64,000 bases of DNA from NCBI GenBank assembly GCA_037953625.1, contig CM075651.1, forward strand, positions 143,744,501-143,808,500, written 5' to 3'. Source of the DNA: Crotalaria pallida (taxonomy: Eukaryota > Streptophyta > Magnoliopsida > Fabales > Fabaceae). Below, piece by piece: positions 45,011-55,136 of the stretch (the stretch's first letter is position 1; the number at the start of each line of letters is the position of its first letter). Under the pieces are notes generated by a model. It worked only from the letters and a program-made list of their open reading frames with translations. It did no database searches and was not told the DNA's origin. A program made the position numbers and the translations under genes.

Positions 45011-45298
45011 TCATGCTTTGCCTTTTGGTATCCAAATGGTTTTGGATCCATTTTTGTTAGTGTAGGGACTCTCACCCTTTTTCATCCAAACAAAATCTCC
45101 TTTAGGTATACCATGCACTTTAATATAACACACATTTGAAGTATGTCCATGAGTACCACAATAGAAACATGTTGGAGAATTTGAAAAATCAACCTTTGAA
45201 AAATCAACAACATTTCTATGAGAATTACTCTTAGCATTAGTATAACCCAAACCAAACTTGTTTGAATTTCCTCTTTGAAAATTTAACAATGTGCGCAA
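45011..45298 (-). pseudogene. copia-B Gag C-terminal part
   Basis: 95 residues with CFYCGTHGHTSNVC (CX2CX4HX4C), ending I-W-I-P-K-G-K-A-stop. It closely matches the end of the copia-A Gag, including the stop position. Cut off from its N-terminal part by the solo LTR next to it. Confidence 0.8.
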
Positions 45299-45300
45299 TC

Positions 45301-46920
45301 TGAAGAAACCGCAATTGGTGGTTGAAACAACTAAGGAACCCTAGGAACACACCTAGAAGGGGGGTTGAATAGGTGTAAAAGAAACCTTGAAAGATTTTCG
45401 AAAGAAATAAATCGAAACAATCAAAACAAATGATTTTTGCAAATTCTACAGCACTTAATCGATTAAACTGAAATTTAATCGATTAACCTGCAATTTAATC
45501 GATTAAACCTGAAAGTTCAAAAGTCCTTAATCGATTAAACGAAAACTTAATCGATTAAATCTATCAGAAACTGAAAAATCACTTTTCAATCGTATACGAA
45601 AATCAATCAATTAACACGTAAGATCAGAGATTCAGCGGAAACAATTAACACCTATATTCTTATTGATTATCCTAGTTATGAAAATGATTTTCCCCAAGTT
45701 AATTTGAACAATAAAGATTCAATTCAATCAATTATGAAAATCAATCTTTCTCTAGGTTTTCAACCAAGAACACAATCAATGACTTGAATGTAAAGAGTTA
45801 AGGGTTTAGAGATACGACACAGTGATTTATCCTGGTTCACTTTCATCCGCTTGAAAGCTACATCTAGTCCCCTCTTCAACCAAGAGAGATTCTTCACTAT
45901 GAGGAATTAGAGTTCTCAAATTACAAGTAAATGCCTCACAAGACTCCCTTCTTGCTAGCCTACAAAAGATACCACACCCTTGCCTTGTAATCCTATTGAT
46001 CTTCTCTCTAATCTAACGTCTACCCCTTGTTGATAATCGACACAACAAGTCTTCTTTGCTTGATGATAATCCACACACCAAGGCTTCACTTGCTTGATTC
46101 ACAACCAAGACTTTCTTCTTCTCCAATGAGATTTGCTTGATGATAATCGACACACCAAGGCTTCTTGTTTGTTGTAGATGGCTTGCCTTCTTGAAAAGAT
46201 TACAACACAATTGAAAACACAAATGACAATCCTATGAATCTCAATCAATAGCTATGACAATTCACAATAAGAGATTCAAAGGTTCTTGATCAAAGAATAT
46301 GAAAATATGAAAGCTTTGATCTTTGAAATTGAGAGAGAATAGAATGGCTTGATTCTTGTAAAATTGATTATGAAAGTGTTCTAATTAATCACAAAGATTA
46401 GGAAAAGGTTTATATAGAATACCCAAAAGTTGTAGCACTTGAAAACTGATTTTGAGAAGTGAAAATCGTATTTTAAAAAACCAGTTCAGCAGTACTTAAT
46501 CGATTAAATCTTCACTTAATCGAGTACTAATCGATTAAATATGTTCTTAATCGATTAAACATGTCTAATACTTGTTTAAAACTTTTTTTCTCAAAACCAC
46601 ACCTTTCCTTTAAAACCTTTAAGCCACCTATTGATTTTAGGTTAAGTGAAAACTCAAATTATGATTTAATCATGACTATGATAGAGATTCACTACCCTCT
46701 AAATAAACTCTAACCAAATAAAAGACCTAAGAAGCTTGAGAGGCAAAAGATAAAACAATTACAATTACACTCAAACTAAGTCTTCATGAGCTTGTTTTCT
46801 CTCTTCATTTGATGTTTGTTGTTGCTTGTTGAACTTGAAACTTGATCAACATCTTTGTAGCTTGTTCAAAACACTTTGTAACCTTTTGTCATTATCAAAA
46901 CATTCACCATGGAACTAACA
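45301..46920 (-). mobile_element. Solo LTR of a copia-B relative, inside copia-B gag
   Basis: 1620 bp, beginning TGAAGAAACC and ending GGAACTAACA, diverged by several percent from the copia-B LTR. Both flanks read CAATC (45296-45300, 46921-46925). It has its own CTTAATCGATTAA palindromes (45470-45560, 46494-46560). It is the innermost layer of the nest. Confidence 0.93.
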
Positions 46921-47970
46921 CAATCTAATATCACCACTTGTGAAACTTGCAAGCTTATTTTTCAAAATAGCATTTTCATCTTTGAGCAACTTGCAATTCT
47001 CACAATCAACCACATTATTCAATCTACTAGCACAATCACAAGAAGAACTAGCATATATAAGATCAAGAGTTTCATTTTGAAGATTAAGCTCATCAACTTG
47101 TTTTTGAAGTTCTAAAATCTCTTGTTGATGTTTCAAAATGAGCTTCTTCCTTTCAATGTTTTTCAAAGCTAGTTTCTTAAATTGTTCATGCATTTCTTCA
47201 TAAGCATTATATAACAATTCATATTTGGAAGAAATTTCGGATTTTGTAAGACTTACATCGCTTTCGTCGCTTTGTTCACTTGATTCATCATTTGAACTTT
47301 CTTCTTCATTTACTAGAGCTATCAAGTTGAGACAAGCGGCATCTTCATTATCCGATGAACTACTCGATGTGCTTTTCTTGTTATCTTCATCACTATCCCA
47401 AACTATGTATGCTCTTTTAGATTTAGAATTTTTCTTGTCTTTCTCCTTCTTCTTGAGATACTTAGAGCACGAATACTTGAGATGTCCGGGTTTTCCGCAT
47501 TCATGGCAAACTACACCTTCTTTTGAAGTCTTGGTCTTGAAGTGTGGGGAATCCTTCTCTTTACGTTTGTCTTTGTTCAACCTTCCTTTTCTCCTTAGAA
47601 GCTTGTCAAACTTCCTTAGTAAAAGTTTCATTTCTTTTTCATCAACATCCGAATCGGAATCTTAACTATCATCATCATCATCATCATCGGAACTCTCTTC
47701 CTTTTTATATGACCTTTGAGCTTTAAGAGCAATTCCTTTTCTTTCTTTGTTCTTGTCCGACTCTTCATGCATATGCAAACGTTCAAGCTCCATTTCATGT
47801 TCTTGAAGCTTTCCGAAAAGTGTTTCTAAGTCCATGGTGTCCAAGTCCTCTTCTCTTGCTTGCCGATACCCCACAACAAGACTTCCAATTGCTTTGAGAT
47901 TCTTCAAAGACTTCCAATTGCTTGCTTCACTACAAGGCTTCCAAGTGCTTGATGAAATGCCACACACCAA
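46921..47970 (-). pseudogene. copia-B Gag central part, two frames
   Basis: The 47970-47662 piece has lost its N-terminal domain: filler derived from LTR-like repeats is followed by D-L-D-T-M-D-L-E-T-L-F-G-K-L-Q-E-H-E-M-E and then a stop after a run of Asp codons (TCATCATCA on plus). The 47631-46915 piece has the first zinc knuckle CHECGKPGHLKYSC, K/E-rich coiled coil and acidic stretches. It corresponds to residues ~150-420 of the copia-A Gag. Confidence 0.78.
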
Positions 47971-48813
47971 GTCTTCACTTTGCTTGATTCACAACCAAGA
48001 CTTTCTTCTTCAATTGCTTGAATGAACTTGCTTGATGATAAACGACACACCAAGTCTTCTTTGTTGTTGTAGTTGGCTTGCCTTCTTGCAAAGATTACAA
48101 TTCAATGAATACACATGACACTCCTATGAATCTCATTCAATAGCTATGACAAATCACACAAGAGATTCAAAGGTTCTTGATCAAAGAATATGAAAATATG
48201 AAAGCTTTGATCTTTGAAATTGAGAGAGAATAGAGTAGCTTGATTCTTTGTAAAATTGATTATAAAAGTGTTCTGATTAATCACAAAGATTAGGAAAAGG
48301 TTTATATAGAATACCCAAAAGTTGTAGCACTTGAAAACTGATTTTGAGAAGTGAAAATCGTATTTTAAAAATCAGATCTGCAGTACTTAATCGATTAAAT
48401 CCCTTCTTAATCGATTAGTAATCGATTAACAATGTTCTTAATCGATTAGACACTGATGAAACTTGATTAAAACTTGTTTTCTCAAAACCAAACCTTTCCT
48501 TTAAAACCTTTAAGCCACCTATTGATTTTAGGTTAAGTGAAAACTCAAATTATGATTTAATCATGACCTTGATAGAGATTCACTACCCTCTATTAACTCT
48601 AACCAAACTCATCAAAATAAAAGAACCTAAGAAGCTTGAGAGGCAAAAGATAAAACAATTACAATTACACTCAAACTAAGTCTTCATGAGCTTGTTTTCT
48701 CTCTTCTTCATTTGATGTTTGTTGTTGCTTGTTGAACTTGAAACTTGATCAACATCTTTGTAGCTTGTTCAAAACACTTTGTCATTATCAAAACATTCAT
48801 CATGGAACTTACA
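47953..48813 (-). repeat. copia-B 5' LTR, truncated
   Basis: Matches 43425-44275 almost base for base. The left edge lies among short repeats of GACTTCCAATTGCTTG-like sequence, which suggests the deletion arose between short direct repeats. A TATA box is at 48301-48310 (minus). Confidence 0.8.
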
Positions 48814-49909
48814 GATATGACGATTAAAGAACTCCGGGGTCCACTCCAAAGGGAACCTCGGACCCGTCTCGGACCGAAACCAAGGAAGCCCCGTTCCAAC
48901 ATACTTATACTTGAAAAACCTGGGCTTGAAATGCTTCCAAGATTCCGAGAACATGTCGAATAGCCCACAGTGACCTCGGGCCTTAGCCGATACCCAAAGG
49001 CGACCAGTGACCCCCGTCTTTATTGCTGACGAACGGGTTGTACATCCATAGGAAGAGCCGAACTGTACAAACCAACCCCTTGGCTCCGCAGTACTTTTGA
49101 AATGCTCGAAGGAACGACCAAGTGTTGGGATGGAGTTGCGAGGGGGCTAATCCGAGCTCGTTCAAGACCCTCATCTCCAAATCAGTAAACGGCAAGGTCA
49201 CGCCGAGGTTGTGTATTAGATCGGCATAAAAGAAGAAGGAATTATTATCAGTTCGGCTACATATCCTGTCATTTGCCAAACAGGGGAGTACTTCGTAAGA
49301 AGTCCCGATGGCATCCCCTGGGCAAGGCAGCACGACTCTCTTCACCTCGGCAAGCTTGTCCTCGGAGCAAAAGCTGGACCGGACTCCTTTGGGCTCCACG
49401 TCGACCCACTCATACTGATCGGCGTCGAAAGGCGCAGGATAAAGCTCAGGTCGACTGACGCACTTTCTGGGCGGCATGGTACCTGTGGAAGAACAGGGGA
49501 GCTCGATGTTAGTCTTACGGGTTACAAAAAATAACCCCCCAGAAAACCCCCTCAAAGTTGTTCCGAGGGGCGAGCATCTCCCCTCTACCACAGGAACCCT
49601 CCGTTCGTACACCCTCTCTCTTTCCATCCTCTCAAAGTCAGCACGTTCTCTACCATCAACGAACTCGGCCCAGGCGTATTGTCGCACCCATTCCCTCTGC
49701 TCTTACCAGTCCCGAGGATAAACGACCTCAAGGGGATCGACATCCAGGGTTTGTCTCTCATATCTACGCCTATACTCCCTATGGCGACGAAGCGCCTCGT
49801 CCTCCTCAGTGGAGGAGCAGGACGAGGAGGAAGAGCCGTCCTCCTCCTCACTACTGCTCGAAGACTGGGAGACTACCCCTACCCATTTCCTAAACCATTC
49901 CCTACTCAT
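48814..49909 (-). pseudogene. Tat-2 accessory gene, exon 1 (5' part)
   Basis: The likely start is the ATG at 49909 (M-S-R-E-W-F-R-K-W-V-G), matching M-R-G-W-R-G-F-R-E-V-Y in Tat-1, with an S/E-rich stretch next. An in-frame TAA near 49703 interrupts it. The frame then continues to about 48985 with the conserved core F-F-F-Y-A-D-L...V-T-L-P-F-T-D-L-E...A-P-S-Q-L-H-P. A frameshift near 48980 precedes W-K-H-F-K-P-R-F-F-K-Y, and copia-B interrupts the gene at 48813. The core resembles the 'putative plant transposon protein' group (Pfam Transposase_28-like). Confidence 0.7.
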
Positions 49910-50773
49910 ATTTCCCCAATCCACTTCTCTGTTTTTTATGAAAAATAAAAACAAAAAACAAGTATCAAAAACCCTCCAAAAAACCCAAAGCACCCCAAAC
50001 CCAGAAACACCAGGAACTCCCAATATCAATCCCCAAGATCACAAACCCAAAACCCAGAAAGAATACCCCATTCCATAAAAACGAAAACCAAAAATACCAA
50101 TCCCTCCCTTATGAATCATGAAACGGTAGAGACATGAGAGAAAGCAAAGAACAAAGAAGAGGAAATGAAAGAGCAACCAGTACCTTAGGGGTTGGAAATC
50201 GAAGGAGGAGAATGAAGCTTGAAAAGTCGAAACAGAATCCATTGAGAGAGAAGAAGACGGTGAAATGCTGAGAGGGAAAATGAAGTTTGATAATGGGAGA
50301 GGCAGGAAAGAAGTTTGAACCTGTGTTTTCGTGGGGAAGAGAAAGAGTTTCTATTAGAGAGTGAGAAGGGAACAAGATCGAAGGAAGAGTGAATGATAGA
50401 GAGAGAAAGAGAGGCAGTTTTGTGTGAAAGAGGGGGAAGGGAAACCGTTTTCCCCCTCATTTTTGAAGTTTGGGCCTGGCCCAAAAAGCCCAACCCAGCA
50501 TGCAGCCACACACACGGAGACACGTGGCGAAGAGTAGCTGGAATCACGGACCTCGAGCAACGTCGCAGTAATGGCGACGCTTCGTTAGGTACAATTCCTG
50601 ACACGTGTCAGATCTAGAAAGGGCAAGCGTCATTTCGGAGCAGAGGAAAGGACAGTTCTCAGACCTGCTCCGTCATGATGAAAGGACATTTCAAAGACAG
50701 CTGGATCCAACTCTCAGCAACCCATCGTCCGAACTCCCTAGAACCTCGGAACGAGACATGAATAGCCTTGACC
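49910..50773 (-). promoter_or_regulatory. Leader and promoter region of the Tat-2 accessory gene
   Basis: Upstream of the minus-strand ATG: CT-rich leader sequence (50100-50450), then TTGGGCTTTTTGGGCCAGG-type boxes (inverse of 50466-50490) and ACACGTG boxes (50520, 50600). Tat-1 has the same GGGCTTTTGGCCC arrangement at 53386-53401 before its accessory gene. TGGGCC and ACGTG motifs are common in plant promoters. No TATA was identified. Confidence 0.4.
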
Positions 50774-50790
50774 GAGCTGGGGGGCTTATA
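50774..50790 (+). other. Tat-2 polypurine tract
   Basis: GAGCTGGGGGGCTTATA lies directly before the 3' LTR. Tat-1 has GAGCTGGGGGGCT in the same place, so both elements share this plus-strand primer. Confidence 0.85.
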
Positions 50791-51318
50791 TGTGGTGGAC
50801 TCGGCCTAGCCGAGCTCCACGCGACCCTCACTCCGAACCTAAGGGCCCTACAGGAAGTCCTCTGTATGCTTGGCCGAGCTCAAAGCTCAACGGCCGAACA
50901 GACATCAGACACGGGCCGACCTCATGCTCCTATCAAGGTCCGACCTCCTTGTCCGACACCTCCCAGAGTCCGACACCTCCCCCAGAGTACGACATCAAGT
51001 ACAGAATGACGTGTCTCACCTTATCCACAAGGACAGCTCATCCACTCATAGCTCAGTACAGGCTGGCCCTACTTGGGCCTCAAGCAAGCCCATTAGGGCA
51101 ACCAGCTCCCCCTATAAGTAGCTCCATACTACATGGGGCTCAGGTACGTCCTCTAACCCTAATTGTCATCCTCACACACCAGTGATTAGGGTTACTTCTT
51201 GGCTCTCTCTAGCCACTTGAGGACTCCCACCAAACATCACACAGAAACCCTAGACAGAGGCTCCTTTGAAGGTCTTCTTCCCTAACCCTTGGAGGACCTC
51301 GCCGTCTAGGACATCACA
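50791..51318 (+). repeat. Tat-2 3' LTR
   Basis: 528 bp, same ends as the 5' LTR. It lacks one 18-bp CCGACACCT unit and one C in the CCCCCC run before TATAAGTA. Confidence 0.93.
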
Positions 51319-51660
51319 ACATTAATTTAATATTGATCTCTACATAAATAAATATAATATTAAAAAACGAACCGTCATTATCTTCCAATGAATTCACGTC
51401 CAATGAAATAAGGGATATTATGATTTATCATTAATTATTCTCATAATACCTTCAACCAAAAAAAAAATCAAAATAATAAAAATAATTTTTGATTTATAAT
51501 AATAAAGTATATTGAGTAATCCTTTTTTATAATTATTTTGTTATTGTTTAATAATAATCTTTACTTTATAATGAAAATAATAATAATCTTTAATTTAAAA
51601 TATTTAATATAAAAAAAAATTAATATCAACAACCCGTGCATTGCACGGGGTAAGAGCTAG

Positions 51661-52511
51661 TGTGTGTGTGTGTGTTTATATATATATATATTATTTAAAT
51701 ATGTATGATTTTAAATTTATGAATTTAAAATTAAGAGCAAATTTACATATGAAAAATTGCTCAGTCCGTAATTTTCTTTTAAATAAATACAAATTAAAAT
51801 AATAAATTAATAGATTGAATAGTAAAATATTCATGCTGAAATTTTTTAAATCATTTTTAACTTTTTTTTCGATCTGGATATTAAAATTGATAGAAAAAGA
51901 ATTTGTGTGAAAGGGCAATCTTATGTGAGGAATATTTAATTTTAACCAATTTTGAATAAAAAGATTCAAGCTATAAAATAATAAATTAATAAACCGAATA
52001 GTAAAATTTTATTTCTGAATTTTATTGTAATAATTATTCACTTTTTTTTTATATTAAGGTTGATAGGAAAAAATAGCATTTGATACTAAAATGCTGTCTT
52101 TTTTACACACACCATATATTATTTAAACATGTATGATTTTAATTTTATGAATTTAAAATTAAAAGCACTCAAATTTACATATAAAAAATTGTTCAATCCG
52201 TAATTTATATATATACAATCCACAAATTTATATTTTATCAATTTTTTATTTCCAATTATTCTCTAACGTTAAAATATATGAAGAAGGGTTTCATAATTTA
52301 AACTAATTAAGTGCTATATAATATCTAAATGTTTCATAATTTTAACTAATTAAGTGTTATAATATTTATATCTATATATATGCACACACACTTTTTTTAT
52401 ATATAACCTTTATTTAGTTATTATAAGGTAATATATTAACATTATTTTTTTAGTATATTATATTAATGTAATTTCCTATATGCAATTTAATTATAACCTT
52501 TACTTAGTTAT
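51661..52511. repeat. AT-rich direct repeats, no gene
   Basis: A (TG)n/(TA)n start is followed by a ~75-bp stretch (ATGTATGATTTTAAATTTAT ... CAGTCCGTAATTTT) at 51701 that recurs at 52131, a ~430-bp direct duplication. ACTAATTAAGTG(C/T)TAT also occurs twice (52301, 52346). The last ~120 bases recur after Tat-1 (63388-63500), so Tat-1 inserted into a tandem pair. Confidence 0.65.
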
Positions 52512-53147
52512 TGTAGTGTCCTTGAACACTATATGTCCTTAACCCTCTGAGCCCTCAAGATTATGGTAATCAGGAGTTCAAGAGAAGGTCAAGTATCTAT
52601 GTATGACCTTATGGTTTTTCTGCAGTTCCAGTTGGGAAAAGCAGGGTTTCCCCAGTCAACAAGTGTGTGCAGAGTGTCAACTTAGGGATGAGAGTACGTA
52701 CCTGAAACCCTAGCTGTTGTGAGCTATTTATAGGGTTTGGAGGAAGTTGATGTGGGTCGTATGGGCCTCGTATCAAGGTGAGCTGAACCGGGATTATGTG
52801 AGGAAATATAGGAGATTTATTCCCTTAGAATCCGGATAGGATCAGCTCACGATCCCATGTAGAGGCTGTTGCGAGATTCTAAGAGAAACATGCGGAGGAG
52901 ATAGGAAGCCTTGGTGAGACTGAGTCAACCTACCAGCCGACGTTATGTCTCGGTTCTAGAATCCCGAGCCGATGGAGTGAAGACCGTTGTTGAGGCTCGG
53001 TCCCATCAAGTCCGAGCCTGGTCTTTTTGTATGCTCGGAATGAACGTGTCCGAGCGTGGGACGTTTGTGTTAAGTAAACCGAGGGAAAAGTCCTTAGAAA
53101 ATCCTTTATATAGGACTGTAGTTTTTATACGGTCGGCAAACCCTACA
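52512..53147 (-). repeat. Tat-1 3' LTR
   Basis: 636 bp. On the plus strand it begins TGTAGTGTCC and ends ACCCTACA; the polypurine tract borders its right edge, identifying it as the 3' LTR of a minus-strand element. It also lies upstream of the plus-strand accessory gene. Confidence 0.95.
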
Positions 53148-53160
53148 AGCCCCCCAGCTC
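53148..53160 (-). other. Tat-1 polypurine tract
   Basis: The plus strand reads AGCCCCCCAGCTC, i.e. GAGCTGGGGGGCT on the element's sense strand, directly before the 3' LTR. The same tract occurs in Tat-2. Confidence 0.85.
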
Positions 53161-53379
53161 GTAAGACTTTGAAAAGTCTGTGACGAGGTAATGAGCGCTT
53201 AGGATAGACCTTTCCGCATGCCTCGTGACAACTGTAATCGTGCCGACTGCTTCGAGGTGACGCTTTGGGTTCTCGAGATACGGCGCGTTTCCTTGTAAGT
53301 TGTGCCAAATCATTGCGTTTTTGAAATTTGAAAAAGTACCTTTTGGAACTGCCACGTCTCTCCCTACGATTGGTTGCAT

Positions 53380-53792
53380 GCGTCCATGGGCTTTTGGCCC
53401 AAATGGCTAAGACAGAGGGAAACTGAAAAGTTTTCTCTTCTAATTGAAACTTACCCTTTCTCTGCCTCCAATCACTCACTCTACTCCCGAAATTTCTCAG
53501 AATCCCCTCATTCTCTCTTCAATTTCCATTTTGCTGTCTTCGTTCCCAAATTGAGAGCCTCCAATCCTTCACCAGTTTTAGCAACTTCACGCAGGTAACC
53601 CCTTCTACTCCTCTTATTTCCATTCCTGCAGTTTTCCTTATTCATTTGTGGTTTTTTTTTTTTTTTTTTGAGTGAGTTTTTCTTTGTAAACGGGTTTTCT
53701 GGTTTCGGGATTTTGCAGGGATTTCTGGGTAGAGTTTCTGGGTTTCTTTTGTTTTTAAGTGAGAGGATTTTATACCTCAATTTGTTTGAATC
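53380..53792 (+). promoter_or_regulatory. Promoter/leader of the Tat-1 accessory gene, with a leader intron
   Basis: A TGGGCTTTTGGCCCAAATGG box (53385-53405) is shared with Tat-2. A pyrimidine-rich leader follows. CACGCAG|GTAACC (donor 53595) and ATTTTGCAG|GG (acceptor 53718) frame a likely 124-nt intron in the 5' leader; it is T-rich, including a T-run near 53650. The ATG at 53793 follows 74 bases later. No clear TATA. Splicing is inferred. Confidence 0.45.
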
Positions 53793-55080
53793 ATGAGGGG
53801 ATGGAGAGGTTTTAGGGAAGTTTACCGTGAGCTCTGTAGGAGATTAGGAGAAAATCCATCTAGTGACAGTGAATCAAGTTCTTCATCCTTTTCTGGGGTT
53901 TTTGAAGATTCTGGGAACGAAAGGAATCCATGCTCGGAAAGTTCTACGCCTATCCCTAATATTCCCCCCATCGACTCGGGTTCTTCCGAGTTAAAACCAT
54001 TAACAGTAGAACATCCATTGAATCCTGCCGACGAGACTAAGTGGTTATTAGCCTATAGATTCGCTGAGCGTAGAGCCCAAGTTAGATTTAGCCCCGATCA
54101 TGATATGGGGGATATAGAACCTGTAGGAAATCCATTTGAGGTGGGGGGAAAAAGTTCGGGGCTCGGCATTAGATTTAAAGTAAAAACTCGTGCTGTAAAA
54201 AATCCTAACGCCGATCCTTTTTCTTTTTCCCCAGAAATGGTGGAACGCAGGTGTGTGACCAATCCTGAAGAATATCCTCTGCCGCCTAATTATGCGCAGT
54301 ACGATGCTGTTTTTGATCGGGAAGTACTGTGGACGAGACCTTCATTGTTAACAACAAATAGTCTTAATCATCTCCGACCGATATTGACACCTCCGAGAGC
54401 CGACGGAAATACCTCAGATTTCGTATTAAGACCTTTGGGAATCGACGATCGGATTTGCTTCGAAGTGCCGGAAAATCATCAATATTTTTACTTCTATGAA
54501 GAAGTAGTAACTAAAGTCGGTATCCGCTTGCCCTTCTCCACCTTCGAGGTCGAAGTCCTCACTCATTTAGGAATAGCCCCAAGCCAATTGCATCTAAGTG
54601 GGTGGGCTTTCGTCCGAGCCTTTCAACAATTCTGCGATGTTGAAAACTTGGTCGCGACGGTACGGTCCTTCTTTTGGTTATATGCTCCCCAAGTAAATAA
54701 GTTTGGTGATTCCAAGGGTCTTTGGGTGTCCCTAAAGGCTCGGAGGGGACATGCCCTTTTCGCCAAGGTGACAGACTCTTGGAAATCTTTCAAACCTCTC
54801 TTCTTCCAATACGAGTATACTGGGGCCGAAGTATGTTGGTTCATGGAACAGGTTGAAGAAGATGGAGTGATGAAGGTCGTGCCTCGGTTTCCACTGGGTT
54901 GGACGACTAACATTTATAACCGAGGATCCTCCTTGTATCAATTCGACTATAAGGCGGATTTAACGAAAGCCGGAAGGCGATTATGCGACCACGTTTGGGA
55001 ATATCTTCAAGCAAATGGTCAAATTGATTCCAAACGAATTCTGCTGAAAGATACGCGAGACGAAGTGAAGGCGGAGCTGG
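53793..55080 (+). CDS. Tat-1 accessory gene (antisense to the element), exon 1
   Basis: 429 codons plus one base, to be joined to 55137-56404; the product would be 851 residues. Residues 1-60 are acidic and serine-rich. About 229-300 contains F-Y-F-Y-E-E-V, R-L-P-F-S-T-F-E, A-P-S-Q-L-H and A-F-V-R-A-F-Q, a core also seen in Tat-2 and in the relic at 23187, and resembling the Pfam 'putative plant transposon protein' group. No catalytic motif, signal peptide or membrane span is visible. Without splicing the frame ends at 55205 through an intron-derived F/Y-rich stretch. The whole exon is open, unlike gag and pol, which are damaged. Role unknown. Confidence 0.75.
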
Positions 55081-55136
55081 GTATTTTTTTTTTATTTTTT
55101 TTTTATTACTGGCGTGTTAATCCATTTTTCTCGCAG
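55081..55136 (+). other. Predicted 56-nt intron of the Tat-1 accessory gene
   Basis: GTATTTTTTTT at the donor, T-rich body, TTTTTCTCGCAG at the acceptor. It is phase 1: the last exon-1 base G joins AA to make GAA, and the next codons read GCA ATG GGG AAG. Removal fuses two open frames. It is very short for a plant intron, but Tat-2 has a 77-nt phase-1 intron at the equivalent place. Confidence 0.7.

Larger units (their letters stand above)
42669..48813 (-). mobile_element. Gag-only copia-like element (copia-B), inside the Tat-2 accessory gene
   Basis: It begins TGAGGAAACC and ends GGAACTTACA; both sides carry GATAT (42664-42668, 48814-48818). The left LTR (42669-44275, 3' LTR for this minus-strand element) is complete. 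The right LTR retains only its outer ~860 bp (about 47953-48813); the inner part, primer site and first half of gag are deleted. The remaining LTR parts are almost identical, so insertion is recent. The polypurine tract lies at 44276-44291 (inverse of CTCCCCCTTTTTG). Only gag is present, and it is split by a solo LTR. Confidence 0.88.
35651..51318 (+). mobile_element. Non-autonomous Ty3/gypsy Tat element (Tat-2)
   Basis: LTRs 35651-36196 and 50791-51318 (both TGTGGTGGAC...CATCACA) are flanked by the perfect duplication ACATT (35646-35650, 51319-51323). Order: LTR, primer site, gag, protease, then no RT, RNase H or integrase, a non-coding stretch, an accessory gene on the minus strand, polypurine tract, LTR. 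LTR differences (fewer than ten substitutions plus an 18-bp repeat-unit loss) indicate a young insertion. Nested inside are a hAT (38219-39248) and a copia-like element (42669-48813). Without them it is about 8.5 kb. Confidence 0.93.
33499..51660 (+). mobile_element. Helitron (ATG8-fragment carrier), host of the nested elements
   Basis: The 5' end TCTACTATTTATATATAAAA (33499) is of the usual plant Helitron form. The 3' end has the hairpin CCCGTGCATTGCACGGG (51633-51649), seven bases, then CTAG (51657-51660). It sits between A and T, as Helitrons do, with no duplication. Subtracting Tat-2 with its extra TSD copy (35651-51323) leaves a ~2.5-kb non-autonomous element without Rep/helicase. It carries an ATG8 gene fragment. 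Internal AT-rich segments repeat (34965-35064 resembles 35573-35650 plus 51319 onward), and an extra hairpin CCGTGCATTGCACAGG near 35556 suggests an older embedded end. Confidence 0.7.

Noticed and set aside
52911..53183. 90-residue frame, repeated at 63086-63361
   Set aside because: Falls in the Tat-1 LTRs and runs past their borders with different ends; not a gene.
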